Source of the DNA: CAZLLE01 sp964560425
GTDB lineage: Bacteria > Campylobacterota > Campylobacteria > Campylobacterales > QNZT01
Reading direction: 5' to 3'
DNA: 64,000 bases
NCBI GenBank assembly: GCA_964560425.1
Contig: CAZLLE010000083.1
Location: forward strand, 58,100-122,099
The position numbers and the translations under genes are program-made. Numbering within the stretch: the stretch's first letter is position 1; each line of letters begins with the position of its first letter. Below, piece after piece: positions 1 through 8,805 of the stretch. The notes under the pieces were generated by a model that worked only from the letters and a program-made list of their open reading frames with translations, was not told where the DNA came from and did not search any database.

Positions 1-453
1 TATATTATCTTTCCAACTCCAGCAGGAAAACCATTTAAACAGATTGATGCAAAAAGATTATCCAAAAAATCTCATATAGTATTTGTTAGTGGTCGATATG
101 AGGGGATTGATGAGAGGGTAATTGAGAAGTATGCAGATGAGCTATTTAGTATAGGTGATTTTATTCTTACAGGTGGTGAATTGGCTAGCTTGTGTATGTG
201 TGATGCTATTAGTAGAAATGTATCGGGAGTGCTTGGAAATCAAGACTCTTTGAGTGTTGAAAGCTTTGAAGCAGAGCAGTTAGAAGCACCAGCTTTCACA
301 AAACCAAATCAATTTGATGGCAAGGAAGTTATTAAAGAGTATTTAAAGGGAAATCATAGTAAAATCCACACTTTAAAAAATAGATTAGCCATCTATAAAA
401 CACAATTTTTTAGACCAGACTTATATCAAAAAACAAAAATTAATAGTAAATAG
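1..453 (+). CDS. trmD: tRNA (guanine-N1)-methyltransferase TrmD, 3' part
   Basis: The reading frame is open from base 1 and ends at 453, so the gene starts left of the window. The visible 150 residues include GRYEGIDERV, the hallmark of the SAM-binding trefoil knot of TrmD, followed by the FILTGGELA stretch. TrmD methylates N1 of G37 next to the anticodon of tRNAs reading CNN codons and prevents +1 frameshifting. It lies 11 bases upstream of rplS, the classic rpsP-rimM-trmD-rplS order. An internal TTG at 181 could be mistaken for a start, but the catalytic knot lies upstream of it, so the protein must be longer. Confidence 0.95.
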   Translation, partial: YIIFPTPAGKPFKQIDAKRLSKKSHIVFVSGRYEGIDERVIEKYADELFSIGDFILTGGELASLCMCDAISRNVSGVLGNQDSLSVESFEAEQLEAPAFTKPNQFDGKEVIKEYLKGNHSKIHTLKNRLAIYKTQFFRPDLYQKTKINSK

Positions 454-464
454 AGGAAAAAACA

Positions 465-824
465 ATGAGAAATAAGTACATTGAAGCTTTTGAAGCAAAG
501 CAAATAGAGGGAAAAAATATTCCTGATTTTAGAGCGGGTGATACGCTTAGAGTTGATGTTATAATTAAAGAGGGTGATAAAACAAGAGTTCAAAAATTTG
601 AAGGTGTTTGTATTGCTAGAAGAGGTCAAGGTACAGGTGAGACTTTTATGATTAGAAAAATAGGTGCTAACAATGTTGGTGTTGAGAGAATTTTCCCAAT
701 TTTGAGTGATAGCATTGAGAATATTACAGTTCTTAGAAGAGGTAGAGTAAGAAGAGCTAAATTGTTCTATCTTAGAGAGCTTAAAGGTAAAGCAGCAAGA
801 ATTAAAGAACTTAAAAGAAAGTAA
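465..824 (+). CDS. rplS: 50S ribosomal protein L19
   Basis: This 119-residue protein matches bacterial L19 in length and in its conserved core (FRAGDTLRVDV near the N-terminus, FEGVCIARRG in the middle, a basic RRGRVRRAKLFYLRE tail). L19 sits at the 30S-50S interface. The ATG is preceded by a GAGG ribosome binding site about 10 bases upstream. It is the last gene of the trmD operon and is followed at once by a strong hairpin terminator. Confidence 0.98.
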   Translation: MRNKYIEAFEAKQIEGKNIPDFRAGDTLRVDVIIKEGDKTRVQKFEGVCIARRGQGTGETFMIRKIGANNVGVERIFPILSDSIENITVLRRGRVRRAKLFYLRELKGKAARIKELKRK

Positions 825-840
825 TCTTTTAGATCTTTTA

Positions 841-877
841 AGGTTCTCTACTCTTTTGAGTAGGGAACCTTTTTTTA
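841..877 (+). terminator. Rho-independent terminator after rplS
   Basis: An inverted repeat (AGGTTC-CTACTC / GAGTAG-GAACCT, with one unpaired base per arm and a TTTT loop) is followed by a run of seven T. It lies 17 bases after the rplS stop and should end the trmD-rplS transcript. The genes beyond it are on the other strand. Confidence 0.9.
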
Positions 878-887
878 TGCCTAAAAT

Positions 888-1316
888 TTAAATTATAAAT
901 GGGATAATCATCTTTGTAGATTTTTTATACTCATGATAAAAATCACTATTTATATGCCACAACTTCTCCTCTTTAAAAGCTTTTATTAATACTGCAAGAG
1001 TCATAATAATTAGAAAAAGTAAATTTATCCAATTGAAATGATAAAGGACAATACCTAACATAAATAGTATTAATGAACTATACATAGGGTGTCTTATAAA
1101 CTTATATGGACCAGTTATAACTAATTTTGCATTATCTTTGATCTCTGGAGTAATATTAAAATTTCCAACCTTGTTGTGTGTAAAAATCCAAAGGGCTGTG
1201 ATTGAAGATATTATGATTAATATCCACCATAAATTTGTAAGAGTTATGCTTTGTTTTGGATATAAGATAACAAATATGGAAAAGAATTGTACAGATACTA
1301 AAAATTTTGAATTCAT
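888..1316 (-). CDS. Isoprenylcysteine carboxyl methyltransferase-like membrane protein (ICMT/PEMT family)
   Basis: The 142-residue protein is mostly hydrophobic with about four membrane helices. It carries the family motif GPYKFIRHPMYSS and a later KEEKLW, the SAM-contacting elements of the ICMT/phospholipid methyltransferase superfamily. Bacterial members are small integral membrane methyltransferases whose substrates are usually unknown. It starts 4 bases after the smpB stop on the same strand, so it is probably the last gene of the uvrD-truB-csrA-ispE-smpB operon. The family is recognised; the substrate is not. Confidence 0.75.
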   Translation of the reverse strand: MNSKFLVSVQFFSIFVILYPKQSITLTNLWWILIIISSITALWIFTHNKVGNFNITPEIKDNAKLVITGPYKFIRHPMYSSLILFMLGIVLYHFNWINLLFLIIMTLAVLIKAFKEEKLWHINSDFYHEYKKSTKMIIPFII

Positions 1317-1319
1317 ATT

Positions 1320-1772
1320 TTAATAATTTTTCATAGCACTTCTAGCATCACGATCTGCTTGTCTCTTTTTGAGTGTCTCTCGTTTATCATGAAGCTTCTT
1401 ACCTTTGGCAAGTGCAATTTGTACTTTTGCCAAATTTTTGTGGTTAAAATATATACTAATTGGTACAATAGAGAGACCATCTTGTGCTACTTTGCCTATA
1501 AGTTTATCTATCTCTTTGCGATGAAGTAGAAGTTTTCTATCTCTTCTCTCATCAGGTTTGTAGAATGAGTGTGTGGTTTCAAAATATGATATATGAGCAT
1601 TTAGTAAAAATGCCTCATTTTTAATGATCTTTACAAAACTATCTTTTAGATTTACTCGACCAGCTCGAAGGGCTTTTACTTCACTCCCTTTTAATGATAA
1701 TCCTGCTTCAAATCTCTCTAATATCTCATAATCATGAAAAGCTTTTCTATTTTTTGCTACTGTTATACCCAT
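1320..1772 (-). CDS. smpB: SsrA-binding protein SmpB
   Basis: The 150-residue protein has the SmpB landmarks: AKNRKAFHDYEI at the N-terminus, GSEVKALRAGRVNLKDSF, HSFYKPDERRDRKLLLH, and a basic C-terminal tail (KKRQADRDARSAMK) that enters the decoding centre. SmpB carries tmRNA to stalled ribosomes for trans-translation. It lies 9 bases downstream of ispE. The tmRNA gene is not in the window. Confidence 0.97.
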   Translation of the reverse strand: MGITVAKNRKAFHDYEILERFEAGLSLKGSEVKALRAGRVNLKDSFVKIIKNEAFLLNAHISYFETTHSFYKPDERRDRKLLLHRKEIDKLIGKVAQDGLSIVPISIYFNHKNLAKVQIALAKGKKLHDKRETLKKRQADRDARSAMKNY

Positions 1773-1781
1773 TTATATATC

Positions 1782-2552
1782 CTATCTAATTCTAAAAAAT
1801 GAACTACCACTACCACTAAAAAACCAGCTATCTTTTTGATACTCTTTTAATTTAGGTTCTAAATCAAGACTAGGGGCAAATAGGTCATTTAGTGTAATAC
1901 TATCATAATTTGCAAGAATATCTCTACTTGAGAGAGGGAGCAACTCTTCTGCCAATTTTGGTTCTATTTGGGATAGATACTCTTTTCTAAATTGCTGATA
2001 AACTTTTGTGGTATCACAAGCTATTTTTGGTGTGAAGGTTTCTATATCAATAGACTCTTCTTTGAACTCCTCTACAATCTCACCAATACCGCTTACATTT
2101 GCACTATTTGTCTCATAAATAAAAAATGATACATCAGCTCCAATAGAACTACCGATGGATGATAGAGTCTCTTTGTCTAATCCTAAAGATAAAACTTTGT
2201 TTGTGAGTAGTAAAAATGAAGCAGCATTTGAACTACCTCCACCAAGTCCTGCAAATTCAGGAATATGTTTATTTACGACTACATCATGAGTTTCAAAAAA
2301 CTCTTCTATTCTCTTCTCTTTGGTATAATTTAATAGTGCTTTATAGGCTTTGTATATAGTATTGCTTTTGGTCTGACAACTAAAATTACCTATTAGGTTA
2401 AAAGTTTTATTGTTTGACTCTTTTTTTTTAAACTCAATTGTGTCAAATAGATTTTTGACAATAACAAACCTAGAGATAAGCTCATGATAATTATTACGAG
2501 TTCCCACAATTTTTAAAAATATATTAACTTTTGCATAAGAGATTATTTTCAT
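1782..2552 (-). CDS. ispE: 4-diphosphocytidyl-2-C-methyl-D-erythritol kinase IspE
   Basis: A 256-residue GHMP kinase with the glycine-rich ATP loop PEFAGLGGGSSNAASFL and the C-terminal SGSGSSFF motif. It phosphorylates CDP-ME in the non-mevalonate (MEP) isoprenoid pathway. The N-terminus (AKVNIFLKI) is the usual IspE substrate-site segment. It lies between csrA and smpB, a common Campylobacterota arrangement. Confidence 0.95.
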   Translation of the reverse strand: MKIISYAKVNIFLKIVGTRNNYHELISRFVIVKNLFDTIEFKKKESNNKTFNLIGNFSCQTKSNTIYKAYKALLNYTKEKRIEEFFETHDVVVNKHIPEFAGLGGGSSNAASFLLLTNKVLSLGLDKETLSSIGSSIGADVSFFIYETNSANVSGIGEIVEEFKEESIDIETFTPKIACDTTKVYQQFRKEYLSQIEPKLAEELLPLSSRDILANYDSITLNDLFAPSLDLEPKLKEYQKDSWFFSGSGSSFFRIR

Positions 2553-2566
2553 TAAAAAACCTTATA

Positions 2567-2797
2567 TTATTTTTTTAGTAACTTACTAAAACTTTTAAGT
2601 TGTTCGATATTTGGTTTGAGAGAAGCTTTAGTATTTGCCTCTTTGACTTTCTCTTTTAACTCTCCTCTTAAGATAACTATATCTTTTGGGGCAGTTATTC
2701 CTATTTTTACCATTCCTTTGGTTATATTTTCGATAGATATTGTGATATCATTTCCTATATGGATCTTTTCTCCATCTTTTCTTCCTAGTATTAACAT
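2567..2797 (-). CDS. csrA: Carbon storage regulator CsrA
   Basis: A 76-residue protein beginning MLILGRKDGEKIHIG, with a central VKIGITAPKDIVILRGEL segment: the dimeric RNA-binding CsrA fold that binds GGA motifs in mRNA leaders. The start codon lies inside the 3' end of truB (7-base overlap), which points to translational coupling. In Campylobacter and Helicobacter, CsrA is linked to flagellar expression and antagonised by FliW; fliW is not in this window. Confidence 0.95.
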   Translation of the reverse strand: MLILGRKDGEKIHIGNDITISIENITKGMVKIGITAPKDIVILRGELKEKVKEANTKASLKPNIEQLKSFSKLLKK

Positions 2798-3624
2798 AAT
2801 TTAACTCCATTTAATATATATGTTACTTTAGAATCTTCTATTTTAATAATAGAAAGTATAGTTCCTATTTTTAAAAAGTATTCACCTTCCTCTTTTATTT
2901 GAAAATTTTCAATATAGACTTTTTTGCCTAGGAGAATATCGTCATGATCTGATAAATAGTAATTTTGTTTTACATTTAAATATTTTATTGGGTCTAATGC
3001 TATCTCTTTGTTGTAAAAAAGTTCTCCCTCATGAAGCCTCTCCAATGCACTTAAAGAGCCAAAGGTACCAAGTTTATTGGCTATTATATCTCCCATGCTT
3101 CTAATATATCCACCCTCTGAAATTGTTATTTCAAAGGTTAAAAATGGATGATTATAATGAATAAGTTCTATTTTTGATATTGTACTTGTAATCTTTTTTA
3201 GATTGATCTCTTCATCATTTCTTGCTAGTTTATATGCTCTTTCACCATTGATTTTTTTTGCTGAATATTTTGGTGGTAGATAGTCTATCTTCCCTTTGAG
3301 TGAATTTAGTGTTTGAATAATTTTTTCATGAGGGATATGTGGTATCTCTTTTATTAAATCTACTTTCTCGATATCTAGTGTATCACTATGAGCTCCTAGC
3401 CAAAGTGTAGCTCTGTAGCTTTTTGGGCTTTTTTTGAGAAATCTAAAGAGCTTTGTATATTGTCCAAAAGCGATAATAAGTACACCTTTGGCAAATGGGT
3501 CTAATGTCCCTGAAAAACCAGCTTTTTTGGGCTGATAAGTTCTTTTTATTTTTGATAGATAACGGTTGGAACTCATAGATGCAGGTTTATATCCTACAAA
3601 TAGTCTATTAATTGCTATTTTCAA
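2791..3624 (-). CDS. truB: tRNA pseudouridine(55) synthase TruB
   Basis: The 277-residue protein contains KKAGFSGTLDPFAKGVL with the catalytic aspartate in GTLDP, and later EGGYIRS. It makes pseudouridine 55 in the T-loop of tRNAs. It overlaps the end of the helicase gene upstream by 4 bases (ATGA) and the start of csrA downstream. The N-terminus is short compared with E. coli TruB, as is normal in this phylum. Confidence 0.95.
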   Translation of the reverse strand: MKIAINRLFVGYKPASMSSNRYLSKIKRTYQPKKAGFSGTLDPFAKGVLIIAFGQYTKLFRFLKKSPKSYRATLWLGAHSDTLDIEKVDLIKEIPHIPHEKIIQTLNSLKGKIDYLPPKYSAKKINGERAYKLARNDEEINLKKITSTISKIELIHYNHPFLTFEITISEGGYIRSMGDIIANKLGTFGSLSALERLHEGELFYNKEIALDPIKYLNVKQNYYLSDHDDILLGKKVYIENFQIKEEGEYFLKIGTILSIIKIEDSKVTYILNGVKLC

Positions 3625-5681
3625 ATTTTTTCTACAAATGAAGCTAGAATATCCCTCTGCTTACCACTAAAGTTTATTTTAAGCATATACTCTCTCTTGA
3701 TTTTATTTACACCCAATACTCTACCAATACCAAATAGTTTATGTTTAACTAGCGTTCCTTTTTTGTAACAGGTTGTTTTTTCTAGTTTTAGTGAACCTTT
3801 GACTACTCCCGCTTCTGCTAAAAATCTACTTTGAAGTAGTCCTGCCCTTTTTCCTCTATAAAAACGACTAGCGGAGCTACTAAGGGTGAGTTCATCTTTG
3901 GCTCTTGTAAATGCAACATAAGCTAATCTTCTCTCCTCTTCTATATCGTTTCCATCTCCAATTAGTGGGAAAAATCCCTCCTCTAATCCTATGACAAAGA
4001 TATGTTCAAACTCTAATCCTTTACTAGCATGAATACTCATGAGTGAAACACTTTCATCATCAATTTGGTCTTGATCACTTCTTAGAGATATCTCATTTAG
4101 AAAAATATCTAATGAGGCATCATCATTCATCTGCATAAAATCTTTGAATAGAGCATAAAACTCCTCTATGTTTAGAACTCTCTCTAGTGAATTTGGTAAA
4201 GATTCATAATATGCTCTAATTTTGAAACTCTCTTCTAATCTATCCATAAGTTCTGAGATTGGCTCATTATCTAAACTCTCTTTTATTTTGAGTATATTTT
4301 CACTAAATGATATGAGAGAGGTAAATGCTTTTTTTGTAATTTTATCTTTGATTTCATCTAAGTTGTTTGTAATAAAACTAAATATTGAACAGTTTTTCTC
4401 TTTTGCTCCAAAAGATAGTTTATCTATAGTTGCTTTTCCTATCCCTCTTTTTGGTTTATTGATTACTCGCTTGATCGAAAAGTTATCATGTACATTTGAA
4501 ATTAGGCGAAGATAAGAGATTATATCTTTGATCTCAGCTCTTTCGTAAAATTTTAGACCACCTACCATTTTATAGGGAATACTATTTCTATTAAATGACT
4601 CCTCCAATGATCTACTGAGTGCATTTATTCTATATATAATAGCAATCTCTTTTGGATTAACTTTCTTGGTTAAAATAAGTTTTTTTATGTGATTTGCAAT
4701 AATATGAGCTTCTGCATTTTCATCTTGTGAATGGATAATTGTAATCTCTTTACCATCCTCTTTGGTACCAATAAGCACTTTTCCTAGTCTCGTTCTATTG
4801 TGTTCTATAAGGCTATTTGCAACTTTCAGTATATTATTTGTTGATCTATAGTTTTTTTCTAGTTTAATTGTTTTTGTATTTGGAAAGATTTGGTTAAATT
4901 CTAAAATATTTTTGATATTTGCACCACGCCAGCCATAAATACTTTGATCATCATCACCTACTACACATAGATTTTTATGAGAAGTAGTAAGTTTTTCTAA
5001 AAGTTTAAATTGTAAATCATTTGTATCTTGGTACTCATCTACCATGATATATTGATATTTTTGGCTAATCTCTCTTGCTAAAGTAGGGTTTTGCTCTAAT
5101 ATTTGATAAGGCAGAGCCAATAAATCTTCAAAATCAACCAAGTTATTTTGTTTCAGATAATCATCATACTGTTTATAAATAGCTGCAATTTTCTTGTAAT
5201 TTGGAAGTTGAGCCCCACTAATTGCTCTTTCGGGGGTCATGAGATTATTTTTAAATCTAGATATTTCACTAGCTATTGTGGGTATTGGTAGATCTACATC
5301 AAAACTTTTTATAATTCTTTTTTTATCGTCACTATCAATGATTACAAAACTATTAGATCTATTTAGATGATTTATATGATGTTTTAGAAAAAGTAGCCCA
5401 AATTTATGAAATGTACATAAAAGTGGCGTATAAGATATATCTGAATCAATCAGTGAAAGAGCACGATGTCGCATCTCATTGGCTGCTTTATTAGTAAAGG
5501 TTAAAGTTAAAATTGAAGATGGATGAATACCATTGGCAATAAGATATGCAACTCTTGATGTGACTGTCTTTGTTTTCCCACTTCCTGCCCCTGCTAAAAT
5601 AAGCACAGGTCCATCTATTGTCTGTACAGCCTCTATTTGTGGTGCATTAAGTGTGTCAAAAATAGTTGCCATCTTCTCCAT
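3621..5681 (-). CDS. uvrD: UvrD/PcrA-family ATP-dependent DNA helicase
   Basis: A 686-residue superfamily 1A helicase. Motifs in order: Walker A GAGSGKTKTV, DEYQDTND (motif II), GDDDQSIYGWRGA (III), the KNYRST segment, SIHASKGLEFEHIF (V) and RLAYVAFTRAKDEL (VI). It unwinds DNA 3' to 5' in excision repair and replication restart. The C-terminal part carries a Tudor-like segment (VKHKLFGIGRVL) as in PcrA/UvrD. It is the first gene of the leftward operon. UvrD, PcrA and Rep cannot be told apart for certain by eye. Confidence 0.93.
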   Translation of the reverse strand: MEKMATIFDTLNAPQIEAVQTIDGPVLILAGAGSGKTKTVTSRVAYLIANGIHPSSILTLTFTNKAANEMRHRALSLIDSDISYTPLLCTFHKFGLLFLKHHINHLNRSNSFVIIDSDDKKRIIKSFDVDLPIPTIASEISRFKNNLMTPERAISGAQLPNYKKIAAIYKQYDDYLKQNNLVDFEDLLALPYQILEQNPTLAREISQKYQYIMVDEYQDTNDLQFKLLEKLTTSHKNLCVVGDDDQSIYGWRGANIKNILEFNQIFPNTKTIKLEKNYRSTNNILKVANSLIEHNRTRLGKVLIGTKEDGKEITIIHSQDENAEAHIIANHIKKLILTKKVNPKEIAIIYRINALSRSLEESFNRNSIPYKMVGGLKFYERAEIKDIISYLRLISNVHDNFSIKRVINKPKRGIGKATIDKLSFGAKEKNCSIFSFITNNLDEIKDKITKKAFTSLISFSENILKIKESLDNEPISELMDRLEESFKIRAYYESLPNSLERVLNIEEFYALFKDFMQMNDDASLDIFLNEISLRSDQDQIDDESVSLMSIHASKGLEFEHIFVIGLEEGFFPLIGDGNDIEEERRLAYVAFTRAKDELTLSSSASRFYRGKRAGLLQSRFLAEAGVVKGSLKLEKTTCYKKGTLVKHKLFGIGRVLGVNKIKREYMLKINFSGKQRDILASFVEKI

Positions 5682-5801
5682 TACAGAACTCTTTTTTGTT
5701 TTATTTAAATAGATTATATAAAAAAGCTAATAAAAGTTTTATTATTTATTATTTAACAATACTTATAATTGAATTTAATATTATTTTTGGTTATGTTTCA
5801 T

Positions 5802-5807
5802 TATAAT
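5802..5807 (+). promoter_or_regulatory. Putative -10 box upstream of the LysR gene
   Basis: A perfect TATAAT lies 37 bases before the LysR start within a very AT-rich 162-base divergent spacer. No clear -35 box is seen, which fits Campylobacterota sigma-70 promoters, where periodic AT tracts stand in for it. The same spacer must also hold the uvrD operon promoter. Confidence 0.5.
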
Positions 5808-5843
5808 ATATAAATAAAATTGATAGTTAGATAGGAATAAATA

Positions 5844-6749
5844 ATGTTAAAAGATTTTGCAAAATTAGAGACTTTTTTGACAGTTGTGAAAGAGAGAAGT
5901 TTTTCAAAAGCGTCAAAAAAACTTGGAATTTCGCAACCAGCTGTGACACAACAAATTAAATGGTTAGAAGATTATTTAGATAATAGAATTGTTGAGAGAA
6001 AAAAGAATGGTATTACTCTAACAAAGACAGGAGAAGAGCTTTATAGAGTTGCTTTGCGATTAGATAAGTGTGTCTCTGGAGTGGAAAAAGATATTATTCG
6101 TATTATTAATAAAGAGCTTACTTTTGTATTGGGGGCATCTTTTACAATAGGTAATTATGTATTGCCTTATTGTGTTAATGATATAAAAGAGGCAATTAAA
6201 AATGAAGTTTTATTGGATATTAACTATTCTGGACATGTATTAGAAAAACTTATATATAAAAAAGTTGATTTGGCTCTTATTGAGTCTCCTATATTTTTAG
6301 ATGGTTTAATTTATAAAGAGTGGTTAGAAGATGAATTGGTTCTTTTTAGTAACTCTAAGTTGCCTAAAAGTGTAAAAATAGAAGATTTAATGAACTTTAA
6401 ATGGATATGTAGAGAAGAGGATTCTCATACTCGTAAAATTGTTTCAGATGCTTTTGCTGAAGCTGATATAAACTGTAGAAATTTTAATGTTGTTGGTACA
6501 TTAACAAGTCAAACAGCAATTAAGCAGACTATTTTAAATGCACCTGTTGATGTTAAGAGTCCAACAGTATCTCTATTATCAAAATTTGTAATTCAAGATG
6601 ATTTGGATGCAGGAACTCTATACTATTCAACAATTAAAGGTATTAAAATAAAAAGATCATTTTATGTAGTTTATCTCAAAGATAGAAAATATGATGCTTT
6701 TATTGCAAAAGTTTCTGATTTTATCATGGGTAGAAGTAGAAAAGCATAA
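5844..6749 (+). CDS. LysR-family transcriptional regulator
   Basis: The 301-residue protein begins with a winged helix-turn-helix: LETFLTVVKERSFSKASKKL, then ISQPAVTQQIKWLED, the recognition helix of LysR regulators. The rest is a type 2 periplasmic-binding-like effector domain. The gene stands alone, divergent from the uvrD operon and convergent with the SspB-like gene, so the usual divergent-target logic gives no obvious regulon. The effector is unknown. Confidence 0.92.
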   Translation: MLKDFAKLETFLTVVKERSFSKASKKLGISQPAVTQQIKWLEDYLDNRIVERKKNGITLTKTGEELYRVALRLDKCVSGVEKDIIRIINKELTFVLGASFTIGNYVLPYCVNDIKEAIKNEVLLDINYSGHVLEKLIYKKVDLALIESPIFLDGLIYKEWLEDELVLFSNSKLPKSVKIEDLMNFKWICREEDSHTRKIVSDAFAEADINCRNFNVVGTLTSQTAIKQTILNAPVDVKSPTVSLLSKFVIQDDLDAGTLYYSTIKGIKIKRSFYVVYLKDRKYDAFIAKVSDFIMGRSRKA

Positions 6750-6757
6750 GTACTTGA

Positions 6758-6785
6758 CCAATATTAATTTGAAATTAATAATTGG
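6758..6785. repeat. AT-rich inverted repeat after lysR
   Basis: CCAATATTAATTT followed by GAAATTAATAATTGG forms an almost perfect palindrome with one bulged base. It lies 9 bases after the lysR stop. It could be a weak hairpin in the transcript or a dyad protein-binding site; nothing decides between these. Confidence 0.35.
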
Positions 6786-6803
6786 CTAGGTAATTATTGA
6801 ATT

Positions 6804-6832
6804 AGGGAAGTCAACTTGACTTCACCCTTTTT
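6804..6832. terminator. Probable bidirectional terminator between lysR and the SspB-like gene
   Basis: The palindrome AAGTCAACTTGACTT, flanked by AGGG and CACCC, is followed by TTTTT on the + strand. It lies between two converging genes and overlaps the stop of the leftward one. Confidence 0.55.
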
Positions 6833-7283
6833 AGTGAAAATTGCTTTTTACAATATTTTTATTTTCTGGATTTGATAAAAAGATATTTGTTGACTTTTTG
6901 ATTGACTCTTTTTTTGATTCTCTATTTTGAGCTATTGCTAGATTGATAAATATTGGTGTATCATCTACAAGTATTTGTACGATAGAGTTTAGTGGCACAG
7001 AGACATAGCTTCCAACATTATCTTTACCGAAACCTGCCTCAAAATATAAATTATCATCATCTATACTAGAACTCTCAAATGTATAATCGGCGATTATAAA
7101 CAGAGTGATTGGTTTAAGAGAAGAACTAATTTCATTTGGTAATGGTGGATTAAAATATACATTTGTAATATTTGTTAAAATTGAAAAAAATTGACCCTTC
7201 TTCATCAGTAATTCAATAATTTCACTTGTGTGCAACTTCATTAAGTTTGAAAACTCTTCGTCATTAATGATTCTATTTGTCAT
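6831..7283 (-). CDS. SspB-like protein (possible ClpXP adaptor), conserved in Campylobacterota
   Basis: A 150-residue soluble protein with no signal peptide. The central region shows FEAGFGKDNVGSYVSVPLNS followed by an aliphatic strand (IVQILVDDTPIFI), which resembles the SspB core (FxAxFGG...VSVPLxAV). SspB delivers ssrA-tagged proteins to ClpXP. The C-terminal tail is basic and polar (KSTNIFLSNPENKNIVKSNFH), where SspB normally has a ClpX-binding peptide. An AGGG ribosome binding site precedes the ATG. The SspB assignment is inference from pattern only. Confidence 0.45.
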   Translation of the reverse strand: MTNRIINDEEFSNLMKLHTSEIIELLMKKGQFFSILTNITNVYFNPPLPNEISSSLKPITLFIIADYTFESSSIDDDNLYFEAGFGKDNVGSYVSVPLNSIVQILVDDTPIFINLAIAQNRESKKESIKKSTNIFLSNPENKNIVKSNFH

Positions 7284-7292
7284 TTCTTTACC

Positions 7293-7874
7293 CTAATATA
7301 TAAACTTGGCATTTTTAACCTCATGAAAGCCTATTATAGCGTTCATGATAGCAAAACCAGTATAGTTTTCTACTTCTTTAATTCTAACATTTTTTTCTAA
7401 AATTAGTTTATGTTTTAATAAATATTCTCTATAAGTTCCCCTAAAAAGGGGTGTTTTGGGTGTAATCCACACACTTCCATCAAAAAATGCAATATTTGCA
7501 ATTGAAGTATCGGTAAGTAATTCATTCTTTACCATGATGATATCATGACAAGTTTCTTTTTGCTTAAAAAGTAAATCTATTTCTTTTCTGTTGGTACTTT
7601 TATAAGTATATTTTATATTGGTATTAATTAATTTAAAAGATTGAAATTCTCTTTTAACTATAGGATGAAATTCTACTTTTTCTATCTCTTTTGTATATAA
7701 GATTTTGCAACGATAATTTCTATTTTTAGATGCAATAGTGATATATTGTGATAAGTTTATATCTGTTGTAATATTAAAATTTTCTAAAATAGTTCTATTT
7801 AATCTAGTATTATGTAGATCCAGATTTTGAATAATACCATTTTCAATTTTTAGTGTTTCAAAAAAAAGGGACAT
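7293..7874 (-). CDS. Class IV aminotransferase-like protein, probable 4-amino-4-deoxychorismate lyase (PabC-like)
   Basis: About 193 residues, starting at the ATG at 7874, whose product opens MSLFFETLKIENG. A GTG 12 bases upstream is the alternative. The fold-type IV PLP signature is visible: a lysine in KYTYKSTNR and, later, VKNELLTDTSIANIAFFDG. It is short for the family but keeps both halves. The start lies inside the end of pabB, so the two are translationally coupled and probably catalyse the two steps from chorismate to p-aminobenzoate for folate. Confidence 0.8.
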   Translation of the reverse strand: MSLFFETLKIENGIIQNLDLHNTRLNRTILENFNITTDINLSQYITIASKNRNYRCKILYTKEIEKVEFHPIVKREFQSFKLINTNIKYTYKSTNRKEIDLLFKQKETCHDIIMVKNELLTDTSIANIAFFDGSVWITPKTPLFRGTYREYLLKHKLILEKNVRIKEVENYTGFAIMNAIIGFHEVKNAKFIY

Positions 7875-8805
7875 AAACTTTCTCACACATCTCTTTATAC
7901 TCCTCTTTAATATTACTATCTATTGTAATACCTCCACCACTTTTGTAGATCAATTGATCCCCATTGCGTTCAATAAAACGAATCATGACACTACTATCAA
8001 GACTATTTCCATCAAAAACACCAAAAATACCGCTAAAAAAACCTCTATTATAATTTTCAATCTCTTTAATAATTTGAGTTGTTCTCTTTTTTGGAGTACC
8101 TGTAATAGAGCCTGCTGGAAGTAAAGTTGTAATAATATCACCTAATCTATCTTGCCAACTCTCCTCTAACTCTCCATGAATTTTTGAACTCACTTGCAAT
8201 AATTCTCTTTCCCCTGCTTTTATCTTTTCGATATAACGAAATTTATCTACACGAACTTTTTTTGAAACCATTGATAGATCATTTCTCAAAAGATCAACAA
8301 CCATGACATGTTCTGCCATCTCTTTTTGATTATTTAAAATTTTATCTTGTGCATTTGGGATTTTTGCGTCAATTGTCCCTTTCATAGGATATGTATATAT
8401 TTTGTTATCTTTGATCTCTATAAATCTCTCAGGAGAGAAGCATATAAATTGATCTTTGAAATATAGTTTAAATTTTGCATCTGTGTAGTGGTATAACTCT
8501 TTTAATGAGTAGTCTATATTGATATTAGAGGGACATGTTAAATTTGTGAGATAACTATTCCCTTTTTTGATATGTAGTTGCAGTTTATCAAACGCTTTTT
8601 TATATTTTTGAAACGCTATTGGTTTAAACGAGTATGCTTTTTTTTTATCTTTTATCTCTATATTTTTTTTATCTATCGAAAATAGAATATCTTGATCTAT
8701 ATCTTTTAGAGGGATAATATCGTAGTTTTTTAGCTCAAAATCAATAACAAAAAAAGATGGTTCTCTCCTTTTGCCATAAAAATTTAATTTATCTTTAATG
8801 CTCAA
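7858..8805 (-). CDS. pabB: Aminodeoxychorismate synthase component I PabB
   Basis: A 315-residue chorismate-binding enzyme. Motifs: KKGNSYLTNLTCP, TYPMKGTID, VVDLLRNDLSMVSK, and the signature LLPAGSITGTPKKRT. The lysine in PMKGTI is the residue that distinguishes PabB from anthranilate synthase. It aminates chorismate, using ammonia from a glutamine amidotransferase subunit that is not in the window. It lacks the N-terminal extension of E. coli PabB (315 versus about 450 residues). It overlaps pyrB upstream by 11 bases. Confidence 0.9.
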   Translation of the reverse strand: MSIKDKLNFYGKRREPSFFVIDFELKNYDIIPLKDIDQDILFSIDKKNIEIKDKKKAYSFKPIAFQKYKKAFDKLQLHIKKGNSYLTNLTCPSNINIDYSLKELYHYTDAKFKLYFKDQFICFSPERFIEIKDNKIYTYPMKGTIDAKIPNAQDKILNNQKEMAEHVMVVDLLRNDLSMVSKKVRVDKFRYIEKIKAGERELLQVSSKIHGELEESWQDRLGDIITTLLPAGSITGTPKKRTTQIIKEIENYNRGFFSGIFGVFDGNSLDSSVMIRFIERNGDQLIYKSGGGITIDSNIKEEYKEMCEKVYVPFF

